A stretch of DNA of 64,000 nucleotides, from NCBI RefSeq assembly GCF_032854445.1, contig NC_088295.1, forward strand, positions 6,452,501 through 6,516,500, given 5' to 3'. The notes below the pieces were generated by a model, which did no database searches, was not told where the DNA came from, and was given only the letters and a program-made list of their open reading frames with translations. This stretch comes from Liolophura sinensis. Its lineage: Eukaryota > Mollusca > Polyplacophora > Chitonida > Chitonidae. Shown here piece by piece: positions 35,099-47,580 of this stretch (positions are counted from its first letter, which is position 1; each line of letters begins with the position of its first letter). A program made the translations under genes and the position numbers.

Positions 35099-36734
35099 CG
35101 AACATATTAAATTTGAAATACATCTAACACTAAAAGGGACAGATATAACGAGCATCATGGCTGATTTAGACCTCTTCGCCCGATGTCTTTAAACCTTTGG
35201 TGGATACAGATGGATATAGTGCAGACTATGAATGAAATATAGCGTTTTCATACACCTGCTTTCATAAAATAACGTTACACGAGAGCATTGCAGGGTTTTA
35301 GACGTGAAGTAAATACTTCAATTCTGAATTTTTTTCCAGTTTGATAAGGTTAATCTTAGCATTACTTCCCCATAATGGGATGCACAGCGGTATAATGATC
35401 GCTGTGTTGTTACCGGCAATGTTTAGCTCGTCTTCAGTGCTGATGTCAAATCCTTCCACCTTGTTTAGTGTTAACTGTAACATTAGACAGGATTGGGGCG
35501 TACGCCATTCTTGGCTCTTTAAGCTGGAGTAGCTGTTTCCATTGTATCGAGATGTAACGCGTTGTCAGCACAGGGGAAATTAAAGGTTTCCATTCAGAAA
35601 AGCCTTGTCAATACAATCGGCTATTTATATGTCGCCGACAGCTCCCCCTCACACGTCTTTCTCCTCCAGAAGCCATATCGATTCCAGCATACCACTCCTC
35701 CGCGCATACCGTATGTAAATCAGTCGCGCTTTATTTCACATCTGTGGATTGTTTCAACGCCTCCTTTTTGGTTCTCAACATCATTTCAAAATTGCATACA
35801 GAGACACTGATCGGCCACAAGAAGGTCTGATTTCAAAGAATGACAACGAAGCTAATTTAACAATTCTTAATATTGCATGTTACACCTTGACGGAACCTTA
35901 AACAACTGTACATTCTGGAAGAAACACCATTATGTGTTACATGCGTGACCTACTCAACCTCTTATATCGTTTTTCTTGTACCCTTCATTCTTTCCTTGTT
36001 GTCTTCCTTTTTATGTTTGTTGTGATGACGTGTCAATTTTAGAGTGAAATTTTCGGGAATGATTTATTTGGAGTCCAGGTGACAATATAAGCAAGTTGAA
36101 TTTTTTATACAGTTGAGATGCTCATGTATAGCAAATAAAACAACGCCCTCACATTACTAAAGTTCAAACCTGGCAGACACGACGGAGTTCACGATCCTTT
36201 GTGAAACTCAGTGTAAAAGTTCATGTATTTAAAAGTTTTACACGACTTGTTTCCACAACAAACAATGACGGGAACATATTCATTGCATTCAGTATTTGTT
36301 TACAGATCCGGTATAACAGTGAAAATCGACTAAAAAACATTCCACTGTGACCACTTGCAAATCGTGGCAGTTCATCTATAAGGGCGCTACTTGGGTCAGA
36401 GAGGGGCAAGGACATCATCATATGAATAAGCAGTATGTATGTATTACAAGATGATGTCATACTTCAACTTTAACCGTTATGGCCATTGTCTGGACGAAAA
36501 ACAGCATAAAAAAGGGAGGATCCAAAATTAAATACCCTATAAAACAAACAAAACTGGCTGTCACATTAGTGTTAGGTAAAGTGGATATATCTGTTAATAA
36601 GAAAGACAAAAGGAAAATGAATTAGGATAACGTTTTAGTACAGTTTCGTGCAGTTTGGTACAGTTTATGACCAGAGAGTCGACTCTGTTACGCAGTGCTG
36701 TCATCTGACAGACTTGTAAGACTTGCAAGGCAGA
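35099..36734. other. Unique intergenic stretch
   Basis: No tandem repeat, SINE or recognisable exon. ORFs of 61 to 85 codons on both strands overlap one another and show no domain. Confidence 0.35.
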
Positions 36735-38815
36735 CGATGGCTGAGAAGGTGGATAACAGAGACAAGATGAAGAAGGCCTACAGGATGGACGAAGATTAGA
36801 CGGACGAAGACTGACATGGTGGAGGAAGATTGGCAAGATCTGACAAGACAAGACATATGCACAAGGTGGACAGTGTCAACAAGATTAAATAGGTAGACAC
36901 GACTGACAGGGCGAACTATGGTAACTATGACATGACAGAAAGGTTGGACAAGCTGAGCAACACTGACCAAATGGTCGACACTGACAAGGTGGGACACCGC
37001 TGACAAAGTGGACACCGCTGACAAACTAGACACCGCTGACAAACTGGACAACAAAGACGAGATAGACAACACTGACAAAGCGAACACCGCTGACAGGAGG
37101 GACAACGTTGACAAGCCTGACAACAGTGACAAAACGAACACCGATGACAAGGTGAACAACACTGACGAGATGAACAACACTGAAGAGATGAACAACACTG
37201 ACAATGTTAACGACGCAGACAAACCTGACAAGGTGAACCACTCTGACAAACTGGACAAAACCGGCGAGATTGGTACAACACAAGGTGAACATCGCTGACA
37301 AAGTGGACAACACTGATGAGATGGACAAAGTTAGATTAAAAAGGTGGAAAGGCGAACGAAATTGATAGCAATGACATAACTGAAAAGATGGACAAGCTGA
37401 GCAACACTGACCAATGGTCAACACTGGCAAGGTGGACACCGCTGACAAAGTGGACAACACTAACGAGATGGACAAGGTCGACAAGATTAAAAAGGTGGAC
37501 ATGACTGACAAGGCGAACAAAACGCTGACAAACTGGACAAAGCAGACGAGATGGACAAAACCGACAAGCTGAACAACACTGACCAAATGGTCGACACTGA
37601 CAAGGTGAACACCGCTGACAAACTAGACACCGCTGACAAAATGGACAACAAAGACGAGATAGACAACACTGACAAAGCGAACACCGCTGACAGGAGGGAC
37701 AACGTTGACAAGCCTGACAACAGTGACAAAACGAACACCGATGACAAGGTGAACAACACTGACGAGATGAACAACACTGAAGAGATGAACAACACTGACA
37801 ATGTTAACGACGCAGACAAACCTGACAAGGTGAACCACTCTGACAAACTGGACAAAACCGGCGAGATTGGTACAACACAAGGTGAACATCGCTGACAAAG
37901 TGGACAACACTGATGAGATGGACAAAGTTAGATTAAAAAGGTGGAAAGGCGAACGAAATTGATAGCAATGACATAACTGAAAAGATGGACAAGCTGAGCA
38001 ACACTGACCAATGGTCAACACTGGCAAGGTGGACACCGCTGACAAAGTGGACAACACTAACGAGATGGACAAGGTCGACAAGATTAAAAAGGTGGACATG
38101 ACTGACAAGGCGAACAAAACGCTGACAAACTGGACAAAGCAGACGAGATGGACAAAACCGACAAGCTGAACAACACTGACCAAATGGTCGACACTGACAA
38201 GGTGAACACCGCTGACAAACTAGACACCGCTGACAAAATGGACAACACTGACGAGATAGACAACACTGACAAAGCGAACACCGCTGACAAGAGGGGCAAG
38301 ACAGACAAGCCTGACAACACTGACAAGGTGAACAACGTTGACAAACTGGACAGAACTGACAAGATGGACAACACCGACAAGGTGAACAACGCTGACAAAC
38401 TGGACATTACTGACGAGATGGACAACAACAACGAGGTGAAGAACGCTCACAAGAGGGATAACATTGGTAAGGTGAACAACACTGACAAACTGAACAAAAC
38501 TGACGAGATGGGCAGCATTGGCAAGGTGATCAAGGTTGAAATAGTGGGCAACTCTGACAAACCTTACAACGCTGACAAACCTTACAACGCTGACAAGTTG
38601 AACAACGCTGACAAACTGGACAAAACTGACGAGATGAACAACGCTGGCAATGTGAACAACGCTGACAAACTGGACAACTCTGACAAACCTGACAACGGTG
38701 ACAAACCCGACAACGCCGATAAACTAGACAACACTGGCTAGGTGAACAACGCGGCAAGGTGAACAACGCTGACAAGGTGAACAACGCTGACAAACTGTTT
38801 TCTCTTATTGTAAAG
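36735..38815. repeat. Minisatellite N, 18-bp unit (with 15/21-bp variants)
   Basis: Short units of the form gacaaggtgaacaacact and gacaaactggacaacgct (18 bp), with 15 and 21-bp variants. The period is a multiple of three, so the plus strand encodes a hydrophilic six-residue motif (TDKVNN, ADKLDN) in ORFs of 96, 114 and 197 codons. The minus strand is equally open and hydrophobic. No splice signals or unique flanking domain were seen. Positions 37021-38243 consist of a 597-bp block in tandem (annotated separately). Right-hand copies from 38250 to 38810 are shorter and lack that superstructure. Confidence 0.93.
37021..38243. repeat. 597-bp tandem duplication inside array N
   Basis: The second copy is offset by 597 bp: acaaagacga is at 37051 and 37648. 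The block includes non-modular sequence such as gttagattaaaaaggtgg (37329 and 37926) and stays almost identical throughout, with an aaactggac/aaaatggac difference near 37041/37638. This implies a recent unequal exchange. Translated ORFs in the two copies are therefore duplicates. Confidence 0.93.
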
Positions 38816-38819
38816 TTGT

Positions 38820-39420
38820 TGCTACAGATAATCAAGGGTTCTGGACGGTATGAGGAGACAGATTGTCAAGGGTTCTGGATCGTATGAGGCCACAGATGAC
38901 CAAGGGCTCTGGATAGTATGAGCAGACAGATGGTCAAGTATTCTGGATGATATGAGGACAGATGGCCAAGGATTCTGGATTACATGGGATGACAGATGGC
39001 CAAGGGTTCTGGATGGTGTGGGGTGACAAATGATCAAGTATTCTGGATGGTATGAGGACAGATGGCCAAGGATTCTGGATGACATGGGGTGACAGATGGT
39101 CAAGGGTTTTGGATGGTGTGGGGTGACAAATGGTCAAGGATTCTGGATGGTATGAAGACTGATGGCCAAGGATTCTGGATGGTATGAGGATAGATGGCCA
39201 GGAATTCTGGATGATATGGGGTAACAGATTGTCAAGGGTTCTGGATGGTATGAGGTGACACATAACCAAGGGTTCTGGATGATATGGGCCCACAGATGGT
39301 GGATGGTTTTGGGCTGTGTGGGGTGATAAACGATCAAGGGTTCTGGACGGCATGAGGTGACAGATGGTCAAGGGTTCTAAATGGTATGAGGTGCCACATG
39401 ACCAAGTGTTTTGGGTCCAC
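38820..39420. repeat. Minisatellite O, 34-bp unit, about 17 copies
   Basis: The unit is gtcaagggttctggatgg followed by tatgaggtgacagatg (34 bp), with accaagg and gccaagg variants and several 30-bp deleted copies (atgaggacagatgg). Related scraps, gatgttaacgggttctcg and gatgttaacgggttctgg, reappear at 39561 and 39641. Minus ORFs here are repeat translations. Confidence 0.93.
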
Positions 39421-41714
39421 TTTCACGGAACTTCGTAAATCAATTTGTACCAAAAAAATTTTTATCAAACCAATAACCTAGAGGACCTTTTACGAGAAAT
39501 ATAACCTCCGAAGTTTCGTGAAATGTCCCCAGGATGGTTTGACTTGACATGTACTAACAGATGTTAACGGGTTCTCGATGGGTTAAAGTGACATATACTA
39601 CCAGATATTACAGCGCTCTGACTGGCATATATACTACCAGATGTTAACGGGTTCTGGATCCGCAGACATCCAGCAACGTCGGCACCTCTAACACAATTTC
39701 CTCTGCTCAGACTCTTCTCTCAGGATACCACTCCGCGTGTAAGTACCGTGTTCTCGGCTTACTTTTTGAGGCTGGTCGTTTTGCCAACCGCTTAGACAAC
39801 CTTCCGTTGTGTTCATTAGCATGTCGGTTACTTGGTAACAAATAACCTAATCAATTGGAAGAGACTAGGTGAACAGGACGCAAACACACAGTCTTTATGG
39901 CTGTCTGTAGACTTGTCACCCAGCAGTAAAATGCTTCTCTTTGTGAAGTTAGGATAATGTTTTGTGCTTGCTCGAACGCACAACAACCGACAATTCGATA
40001 CATCTTCACTTAATTATGCCATTAATAAAATGTTTTATATGCACAGCTGCCAATAGACTTGGATTTGTAGGCGCCTAGGTCCTTCTTCTCCCACGGCTAG
40101 CGTCATGTCGAGACCATTTACTTCACGCCTTGAAAAACGAGCTTGACGTTTCAATACAAAATAATGAACTGCCTTCATCGAAGTGGTAATAAATCTCACT
40201 AATTTAACGATTACGCGCGTTTGTATGACGTGTTCAGCGTACGTCTTGGGGAATGTATCTCAAGACAAGATAGATCTGGTGAGAGGCCGTGGGACTTAAC
40301 TGTCCTTTTCTCGACTATAATATTGTTCAACTGGATAGAATTAAATCAGTTTTTACACGCCTGTTGTACCGCCAGTTTCGAGCGATTGCCATGCCAAATC
40401 AATCCAGTGCCAATCGAATAAAACTTAGATTTGGAACATATCAATGTAGTTGATTTCCTGGTGAGTTCTTTTTCTTTATAATCTCCATACATTATCAATC
40501 GACTTTATTCAAGTGATGATAATTTCCTTACCAGTTGATATGAACAAGAAAGCACTGGTGAAATAACTTGAATTGCTTCGATAACATATAGGTTATGGTC
40601 TTAGGTGCTAATAACTTACCATACGTTATGACCTAACTTCTTAAATTGTTGCAAGACACCTTTAGAGGGAAAATAATAGATATTGATTCACATTGGGTTT
40701 GCTACAGGTCATGATTGTACTTTTCAAAGTACACACAGTATATGACAGCCTTGTCCGTATATTCCGCTTATCTTCCGCGCCATTAATTCTTTTGCGTTTG
40801 TCATGCCAGTGTACATACTTTGTTGTGTCGTACGCTGTTATACACTGTTAAATTAACTATCAAGTTAAAAAAAATAGCTGTGCTTTTATATGTGCATTAT
40901 TTGTAATGAACTGGTCTGACGTAGCACATTAACATACTAATGTCATGCATGCATTAATTCTAGACACTTGTCTCTCTCTATACAGTTTGTCATTGTCAAT
41001 AAGCTTCAAATATTCGAGAAGTTTTCCATGAACATTGGCGCAAACATTTTCTGAGCAACAGCTTTGTATACTAACTGCAACGTCATTATTTGTGAAGTCC
41101 TCAGTTTAATGAAAATCATTCATATTATTACCGTACCTCTGATAACCAGCACTTGGCAGCCATTATTGTCCCCACGCACAGCACGTGCTCGGAATATGTA
41201 ACATTGTGGAGATGTACATGTATATTTACATACAACATCGGAGATTTATGGAGCCTTCCCACTGATAAGGCTGATATATAGGCCTACTCTAGCTGGAGGC
41301 GGCTCTATACCGTGCTGATCGGCAGCTGGACGTATCATCATGAAATTATGCGGAATGCAACATGCTTATGGCCATGCTTTCCTACTTGTAGAGGAAGCCA
41401 TTCACATGCTGACTGTTAATTAAGGACTGATTCAGTAAGGATTGCGGCATCAGAGGCGATTTCAAAGATTTCTGATCCACCCGTAATGTCGCAAACGTGT
41501 AATTATTGGCTACATATCACCTTGTGACATTAATGGGAGGGGGATATTGTCTTGAAATGCTATATACGAAATATAAAACATAACAGAATGAAGAGTATGA
41601 CCAGAGCAGCGATAGTTTGCAAATGGTCACACGTAACCGGTTAAATCCGGCTTCTCATCAATTTACCTCAGCTTGGTTTCTAACTGTTCATGTAAATACT
41701 TAAAAGTATCACCT
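39421..41714. other. Unique stretch, possible conserved non-coding patches
   Basis: Outside decayed array-O scraps at 39540-39660 no repeats were seen. Positions 41260-41540 have balanced composition with motifs such as gctggaggcggctc and tgtaattattggctac, and look like a conserved non-coding element by texture only. No exon called. Confidence 0.3.
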
Positions 41715-43330
41715 TACACGCCCTATAGCAGTATGGCTTAAGCAGTAACACAGCAACACCCAGCGATCCCTTCACACTGACCTAGAACAGTACTACCAGA
41801 GGATACCTTAACATTGACCAACACAGCAACACCCAACGACCACTTAACACTGACGTAGAACAGCACCACCAGAGGATACCTTAACATTGACACAACACAA
41901 CAACACCCAACGATCCCTTCACACTGACCTAGAACAGTACTACCAGAGGATACATTAACATTGACACAACACAACATCCAACGACCCCTTAACACTGACG
42001 TAGAACAGCACCACCAGAAGATACCTTAACACTGACGTAACACAGCAACAACTAACGATCCCTTCACACTGACGTAGAACAGCACCACCAGAGGATACCT
42101 TAACATTGACCAACACAGCAACACCCAACGACCACTTAACACTGACGTAGAACAGCACCACCAGAGGATACCGTAACATTGACACAACACAACATCCAAC
42201 GACCCCTTAACACTGACGTAGAACAGCACCACCAGAAGATACCTTAACACTGACGTAACACAGCAACAACTAACGATCCCTTCACACTGACGTAGAACAG
42301 CACCACCAGAGGATACCTTAACATTGACCAACACAGCAACACCCAACGACCACTTAACACTGACGTAGAACAGCACCACCAGAGGATACCGTAACATTGA
42401 CACAACAACACCCAGCGATCCCTTAACACTGACGTAGAACAGCACCACCAGAGGATACCTTAACATTGACACAACACAACAACACCCAACGATCTCTTAA
42501 CACTGACGTAAAACAGCACTACCAGAGGATACCTTAACACTGACGTAACACAGCAACACCCAACAACCCCTTAACACTGACGTAGAACAGCACTACCAGA
42601 GGATACCTTAACATTGACACAACACAACAACACCCAACGATCCCTTCACACAGAGGCAACACAGCAATATCCATGGATTCCATAGCACTGACGAAACACA
42701 ACAATACCGACGGATCCCTTAACACTTACGCAACACAGCAATATCCAAGGATCCATTAACACAGACGTAAAACAGTGATACTCAAGGATCCCTTAACATA
42801 GACGTAACACAGCAATACCCAGCATCCCTTAATACGAACATAACACAGAAATACCCATGGATCCTTTAATACTGACTTAACACACTAATACTCAAGGATC
42901 CCTTAACACAGACGTAACACACTAAAACTCAATCATCCCTTAACACTGACATAAGACAGAAATACCAACGGTTCCCATACCACTGACGTAACACAACAGT
43001 TCCCAAGGATCTCTTAACACAGATGCAACACAGCAATACTCAACGATCCCTTAACACTGTAACACAGCAATACCAAAGGATCCATTAAGACTGACATAAC
43101 ACTGCAATACCTAAGGATCCCTTAACACTGACGTAATAATCAAGGATATCGTAACACTGACGCAACATAGCAATTCCCAAGGATCCCTAAACACAAATGT
43201 AACACGACAATACCCAAGATCCCTAAACACTGACGTAACACAGTAATACCGAAGAATCTCTCTAGACTGACGTAACACAGCAATATGCAAAGATCAGTTT
43301 GCACTGGCCTAGACCATGACCGTAATATGT
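41715..43330. repeat. Minisatellite P, about 37-bp unit, about 44 copies
   Basis: Units of about 35-37 bp: ccttaacactgacgtagaac, agcaccaccagaggata, alternating on the left (to 42640) with ccttaacattgacacaacac, aacaacacccaacgatc as a two-unit repeat of about 72-74 bp. From 42640 on, single units with ggatcc (gacgtaacacagcaatac, ccaaggatcc) dominate and diverge. The left flank caccttacacgccctatagc, agtatggcttaag is shared with locus 47069. Stop-poor on the minus strand, giving artefactual ORFs. Confidence 0.95.
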
Positions 43331-44779
43331 ACGTATCAAATTGCCTTAACGTACGACAAAACTGCAATATACACGTACTAGTTTATCTTGATGTACGCTA
43401 CACCGCATAATACGAAGATTCTGTGCAGTAAAAATATCATAGTTCAAACTACTGTAGACTACCCTAGCAAAATGTAAAAATTGGTTTAAACTACCGTGGT
43501 CTAATATAGGAAAATGGAAGAATCGGTTAATATGTCTATCGGCTATAATAGCGAAATCTAAGGATCAGTTTATGATGGTACAGTATAACTGCATACAACC
43601 ATATGGAAAGTTTTATTTTATGACATACGCTTATCGCAGAAACAGCGGTTTTTTGAAGCTTGGAGGTTTTACATGTGTAATTACTGACAGCGACCTCTTC
43701 GTGGTCGACAATGGTATTTATTACGATAGGACACGTGTAATTGTATTGAATGTCGCCGTTAGGACAATAAGCCCAATACAGGCGTGCAAAGATAAAATAC
43801 CATGGTTGTGGGGGAAAGCAGAAATGTAGCTATCTTTCTTCAGTCTGCTAGTATGACACACAATGGTGCTGCGTCCTCCCCCTCCCCCACCGACTGGCTC
43901 GTGCGGTGGACACTGTGTTCAACCCCCACCATGCCTCCATTAGGAGTGTGTGGCTGGTTCAGACGGACGTACTGCCTGATTGGTCATATATCATCCTGCC
44001 TTACTGCCGCCCGTAGTTCTCTCAGAGATAACACGATAGGTTACAGAAATGTCAAAATGTGTAATATTATACTGTAATCCTGCCATCTCAAAAGAGATAT
44101 TGCTGACGATTTGGTACGTACGTTTGCAAGCGTTGTAAACGTAGTTACCAACAACTGAGCTATCCAAAGACCAGTGACAGAAAAATCCACTCGGGGAGTT
44201 AACTGATCACACGCGATAGAAGTAAGATTCAATGTTATCTGTCAGAATATACATGTATATGTTTTCCCCTCTTCTGATCCTCTCTGATACCTTCTCTCCA
44301 TCTGTCTGTGTTAATTATATTGTAATGTATGCTTCTTGGCCAAGTGGCCTACTGCATTAAACTTCATCCATTCACGAAAACTTGTCCTCGACCCTTCCAG
44401 AATAAACCAAAGTAGACTGACCAAGATCCTTATCCATCACGTGCCCGTCAAGCAGCTCTCCTTTGGTAACCACTGCTAAACATCAGAGTCTGTAATAAAC
44501 ATGGGTATCACCTAGGTATCTTTCAATAAAAAGCTTTTATTCATTCATCAGTAAGTGAATGAATTAGTCAGGCGTTCATATTTTATATATGGTTAAATCA
44601 CATAAGTTCAACAAATACAAACTGACAAATGGGAATTGCCAACAAGGTACGGTAATTAGTGACCATGCCATTAGACAAGGTATAGTAATAAGTGACCATG
44701 TCATTAGAACGCTTTATCTGTTGTAGGTTGAAGTTTTCAGTCAAAACATCTTGTAAAGGTTTACAACCATATTTTGAAA
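43331..44779. other. Unique stretch
   Basis: Contains a small imperfect duplication at 44650-44710 (agtgaccatgccattagaca versus agtgaccatgtcattagaac). Positions 43850-44040 are CT-rich on the left and unassigned. ORFs at 43572-44077 are unrecognised. Confidence 0.35.
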
Positions 44780-46165
44780 TGTAGTCCTTGTGTCTCGCTG
44801 ACACATCCTAACATTTGCTCTTAGTCCTTGTATGTCACTGACACATCCTAACATTTGCAATCTAGTCCTGACATTTGCTCTCAGTCCTTGTATGTCACTG
44901 ACACATCCTAACATTTGCTCTCATTCATTGTATGTCACTGACACATCCTAACATTTGCTCTCAGTCCTTGTATGCCACTGACACATCCTAACATTTGCTC
45001 TTAGTCCTTGTATGTCACTGACACATCCTAACATTTGCAATCTAGTCCTGACATTTGCTCTCAGTCCTTGTATGTCACTGACACATCCTAACATTTACTC
45101 TCATTCATTGTATGTCACTGACACATCCTAACATTTGCTCTCATTCATTGTATGTCACTGACACATCCTAACGTTTGCTCTCAGTCCTTGTATGCCACTG
45201 ACACATCCTAACATTTGCTCTCATTCATTGTATGTCACTGACACATCCTAACATTTGCAATCTAGTTCTAACATTTGCTCTCAGTCCTTGTATGCCACTG
45301 ACACATCCTAACATTTGCTCTCATTCATTGTATGTCACTGACACATCCTAACATTTGCTCTCATTCATTGTATGTCACTGACACATCCTAACATTTGCTC
45401 TCAGTCATTGTATGCCACTGACACATCCTAACATTTGCTCTCAGTCATTGTATGCCACTGACACATCCTAACATTTGCTCTCAGTCATTGTATGCCACTG
45501 ACACATCCTAACATTTGCTCTCAGTCATTGTATGCCACTGACACATCCTAACATTTGCTCTCAGTCATTGTATGTCACTGACACATCCTAACATTTGCTC
45601 TCAGTCATTGTATGTCACTGACACATCCTAACATTTGCTCTCAGTCATTGTATGCCACTGACACATCCTAACATTTGCTCTCAGTCCTTGTATGTCACTG
45701 ACACATCCTAACATTTGCTCTCAGTCATCGTAATTCACTGACACATCCTAACATTTGCTCTCAGTCCTCGAATGCCACTGACACATCCTAACATTTGCAA
45801 TCTAGTTCTAACATTTGCTGTCAGACCTTGTATGTCACTGACACATCCTAACATTTGCTCTCATTCATTGTATGTCACTGACACATCCTAACATTTGCTC
45901 TCAGTCCTTGTATGTCACTGACACATCCTAACATTTGCTCTCAGTCCTTGTATGCCACTGACACATCCTAACATTTGCTCTCAGTTCTTGTATGTCACTG
46001 ACACATCCTAACATTTGCTCTCAGTCATTGTATGTCACTGACACATCCTAACATTTGCTCTCAGTCCTTGTATGTCACTGACACATCCTAACATTTGCAA
46101 TCTAATCCTTGTGTATCGCCGACACATCCTAACATTTGCAATCTAGTCCTTGCGTGTCTCTAACA
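44780..46165. repeat. Minisatellite Q, 40-bp unit, about 34 copies
   Basis: The unit is tatgtcactgacacatccta followed by acatttgctctcagtccttg (40 bp). Highly homogeneous: many copies differ only at tcagtccttg/tcattcattg and tatgtc/tatgcc. A 20-bp extra half-unit, acatttgcaatctagtcctg, is inserted near 44857, 45036, 45255 and 45796, a higher-order feature. The array passes gradually into array R. Confidence 0.97.
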
Positions 46166-47035
46166 TATCCCTAACAAACACGGTAGTGTTTTTTTCCCTA
46201 TTTGCTGCACACGGAACACTTGTCGCCTTATTCTTACATGTCACTAACACATCTCTTAACGGGTCGTCTTTTCCGTACAGGTCACCAACACATGCCGCCT
46301 TCTACTTATGTATCACTACTGTGCCACACTCCCTAACACTGTCACTTTGTCATCGTGTGTCGCTAGGGCATACCTTCCACCTGTCACTTTGTCATCATGT
46401 ATGGCTAGCACACCCCTTACACCTGTCACTTTGCCATCATGTATCGCTAGCACATTCTTTACACCTGTCACTTTGCCATCGTGTATCGCTAGCACATTCT
46501 TTACACCTGTCACTTTGTCATCGTGTATCGCTAGCGCATTCCTAACACCTGTCACTTTGCCATCATGTATCTCTAGCACATTCTTTGCACCTGTCACCTT
46601 GTCATCGTGTGTCGCTTGCTCATTCCTAACGCCTGTCACTTTGCCATCATGTATCGCTGTCACATTCTTTACACCTGTTACTTTGTGATTATGTATCGCT
46701 AGCACGTCCTTTACACCTGTCACTTTGCCATCATGTATCGCTAGCACATTCTTTACACCTGTTACTTTGTGATAATGTATTGCCAGCACGTCCTTTACAC
46801 CTGTCACTGTGGTTATGTATTGCTAGCTCATTCCTAACACCAGTGACTTTGTCATTGTGTGTCACTCGCGCATCCCTTACACCTGTCACTTTGTCATCGT
46901 GTGTCGCTAGCGCATTCCTAACACCAGTCACTTTGTCATTGTGTGTCGCTCGCACATCCCTTACACCTGTCACGTTGTCATCGTGTGTTTTCAGCTCATC
47001 CCTAACACCCTCCACATTTTCCATGTGTTCCGCTG
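46166..47035. repeat. Minisatellite R, 42-bp unit, about 19 copies
   Basis: The unit is tcactttgtcatcgtgtgtc, gctagcgcattcctaacacc, tg (42 bp), with a catcatgtatcgctagcac / attctttacacctg subtype alternating with it. Units 46166-46330 are irregular intermediates between Q and R, and both share a (t)gtcnctnncncat(t)cctaaca core, so R is a diverged relative of Q. ORFs on both strands are repeat translations. Confidence 0.94.
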
Positions 47036-47068
47036 AACATTCATAATGCTGGCTTAGCACCTGCTGTC

Positions 47069-47580
47069 TTCTCACCTTACACACCCCATAGCACTGTAGC
47101 TTAAGGAGTAACACAGTAATACCCAACAATCCCTTAACATTGACGTAGAACAGCACTATCCAAATATCCCATAACAATGACGTAGGACAGCACTATCCAA
47201 CGATCCCATAACACTGACGTAGACCAGCACTATCCAACGATCCCTTAACACTGAAGTAGACCAGCACTATCCAACGATCCCTTAACACTGACGTAGACCA
47301 GCACTATCCAACGATCCCTTAACACTGACGTAGGACAGCACTATCTAACGATCCCTTAACACTGACATAGGACAGCACTATCCAACGACCCCTTAACACT
47401 GACGTAGACCAGCACTATCCAACGATCCCTTAACACTGACGTAGGACTGCAATATCCAACGATCCCATAACACTGACGTAGAACAGCATTATGCAATGGT
47501 AAAACACTGACGTAGGACTGCACTATCCAACGATCCCATAAAACTGACGTAGAACAGCACTACCTACCGATCCCTTGACT
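47069..47580. repeat. Minisatellite P', 37-bp unit, about 14 copies
   Basis: The unit is cttaacactgacgtagacc followed by agcactatccaacgatcc (37 bp), the same family as array P at 41715. The left flank, caccttacacaccccatagc then actgtagcttaaggagtaac, matches the left flank of array P, so the two loci are paralogous and not independent expansions. Confidence 0.95.
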
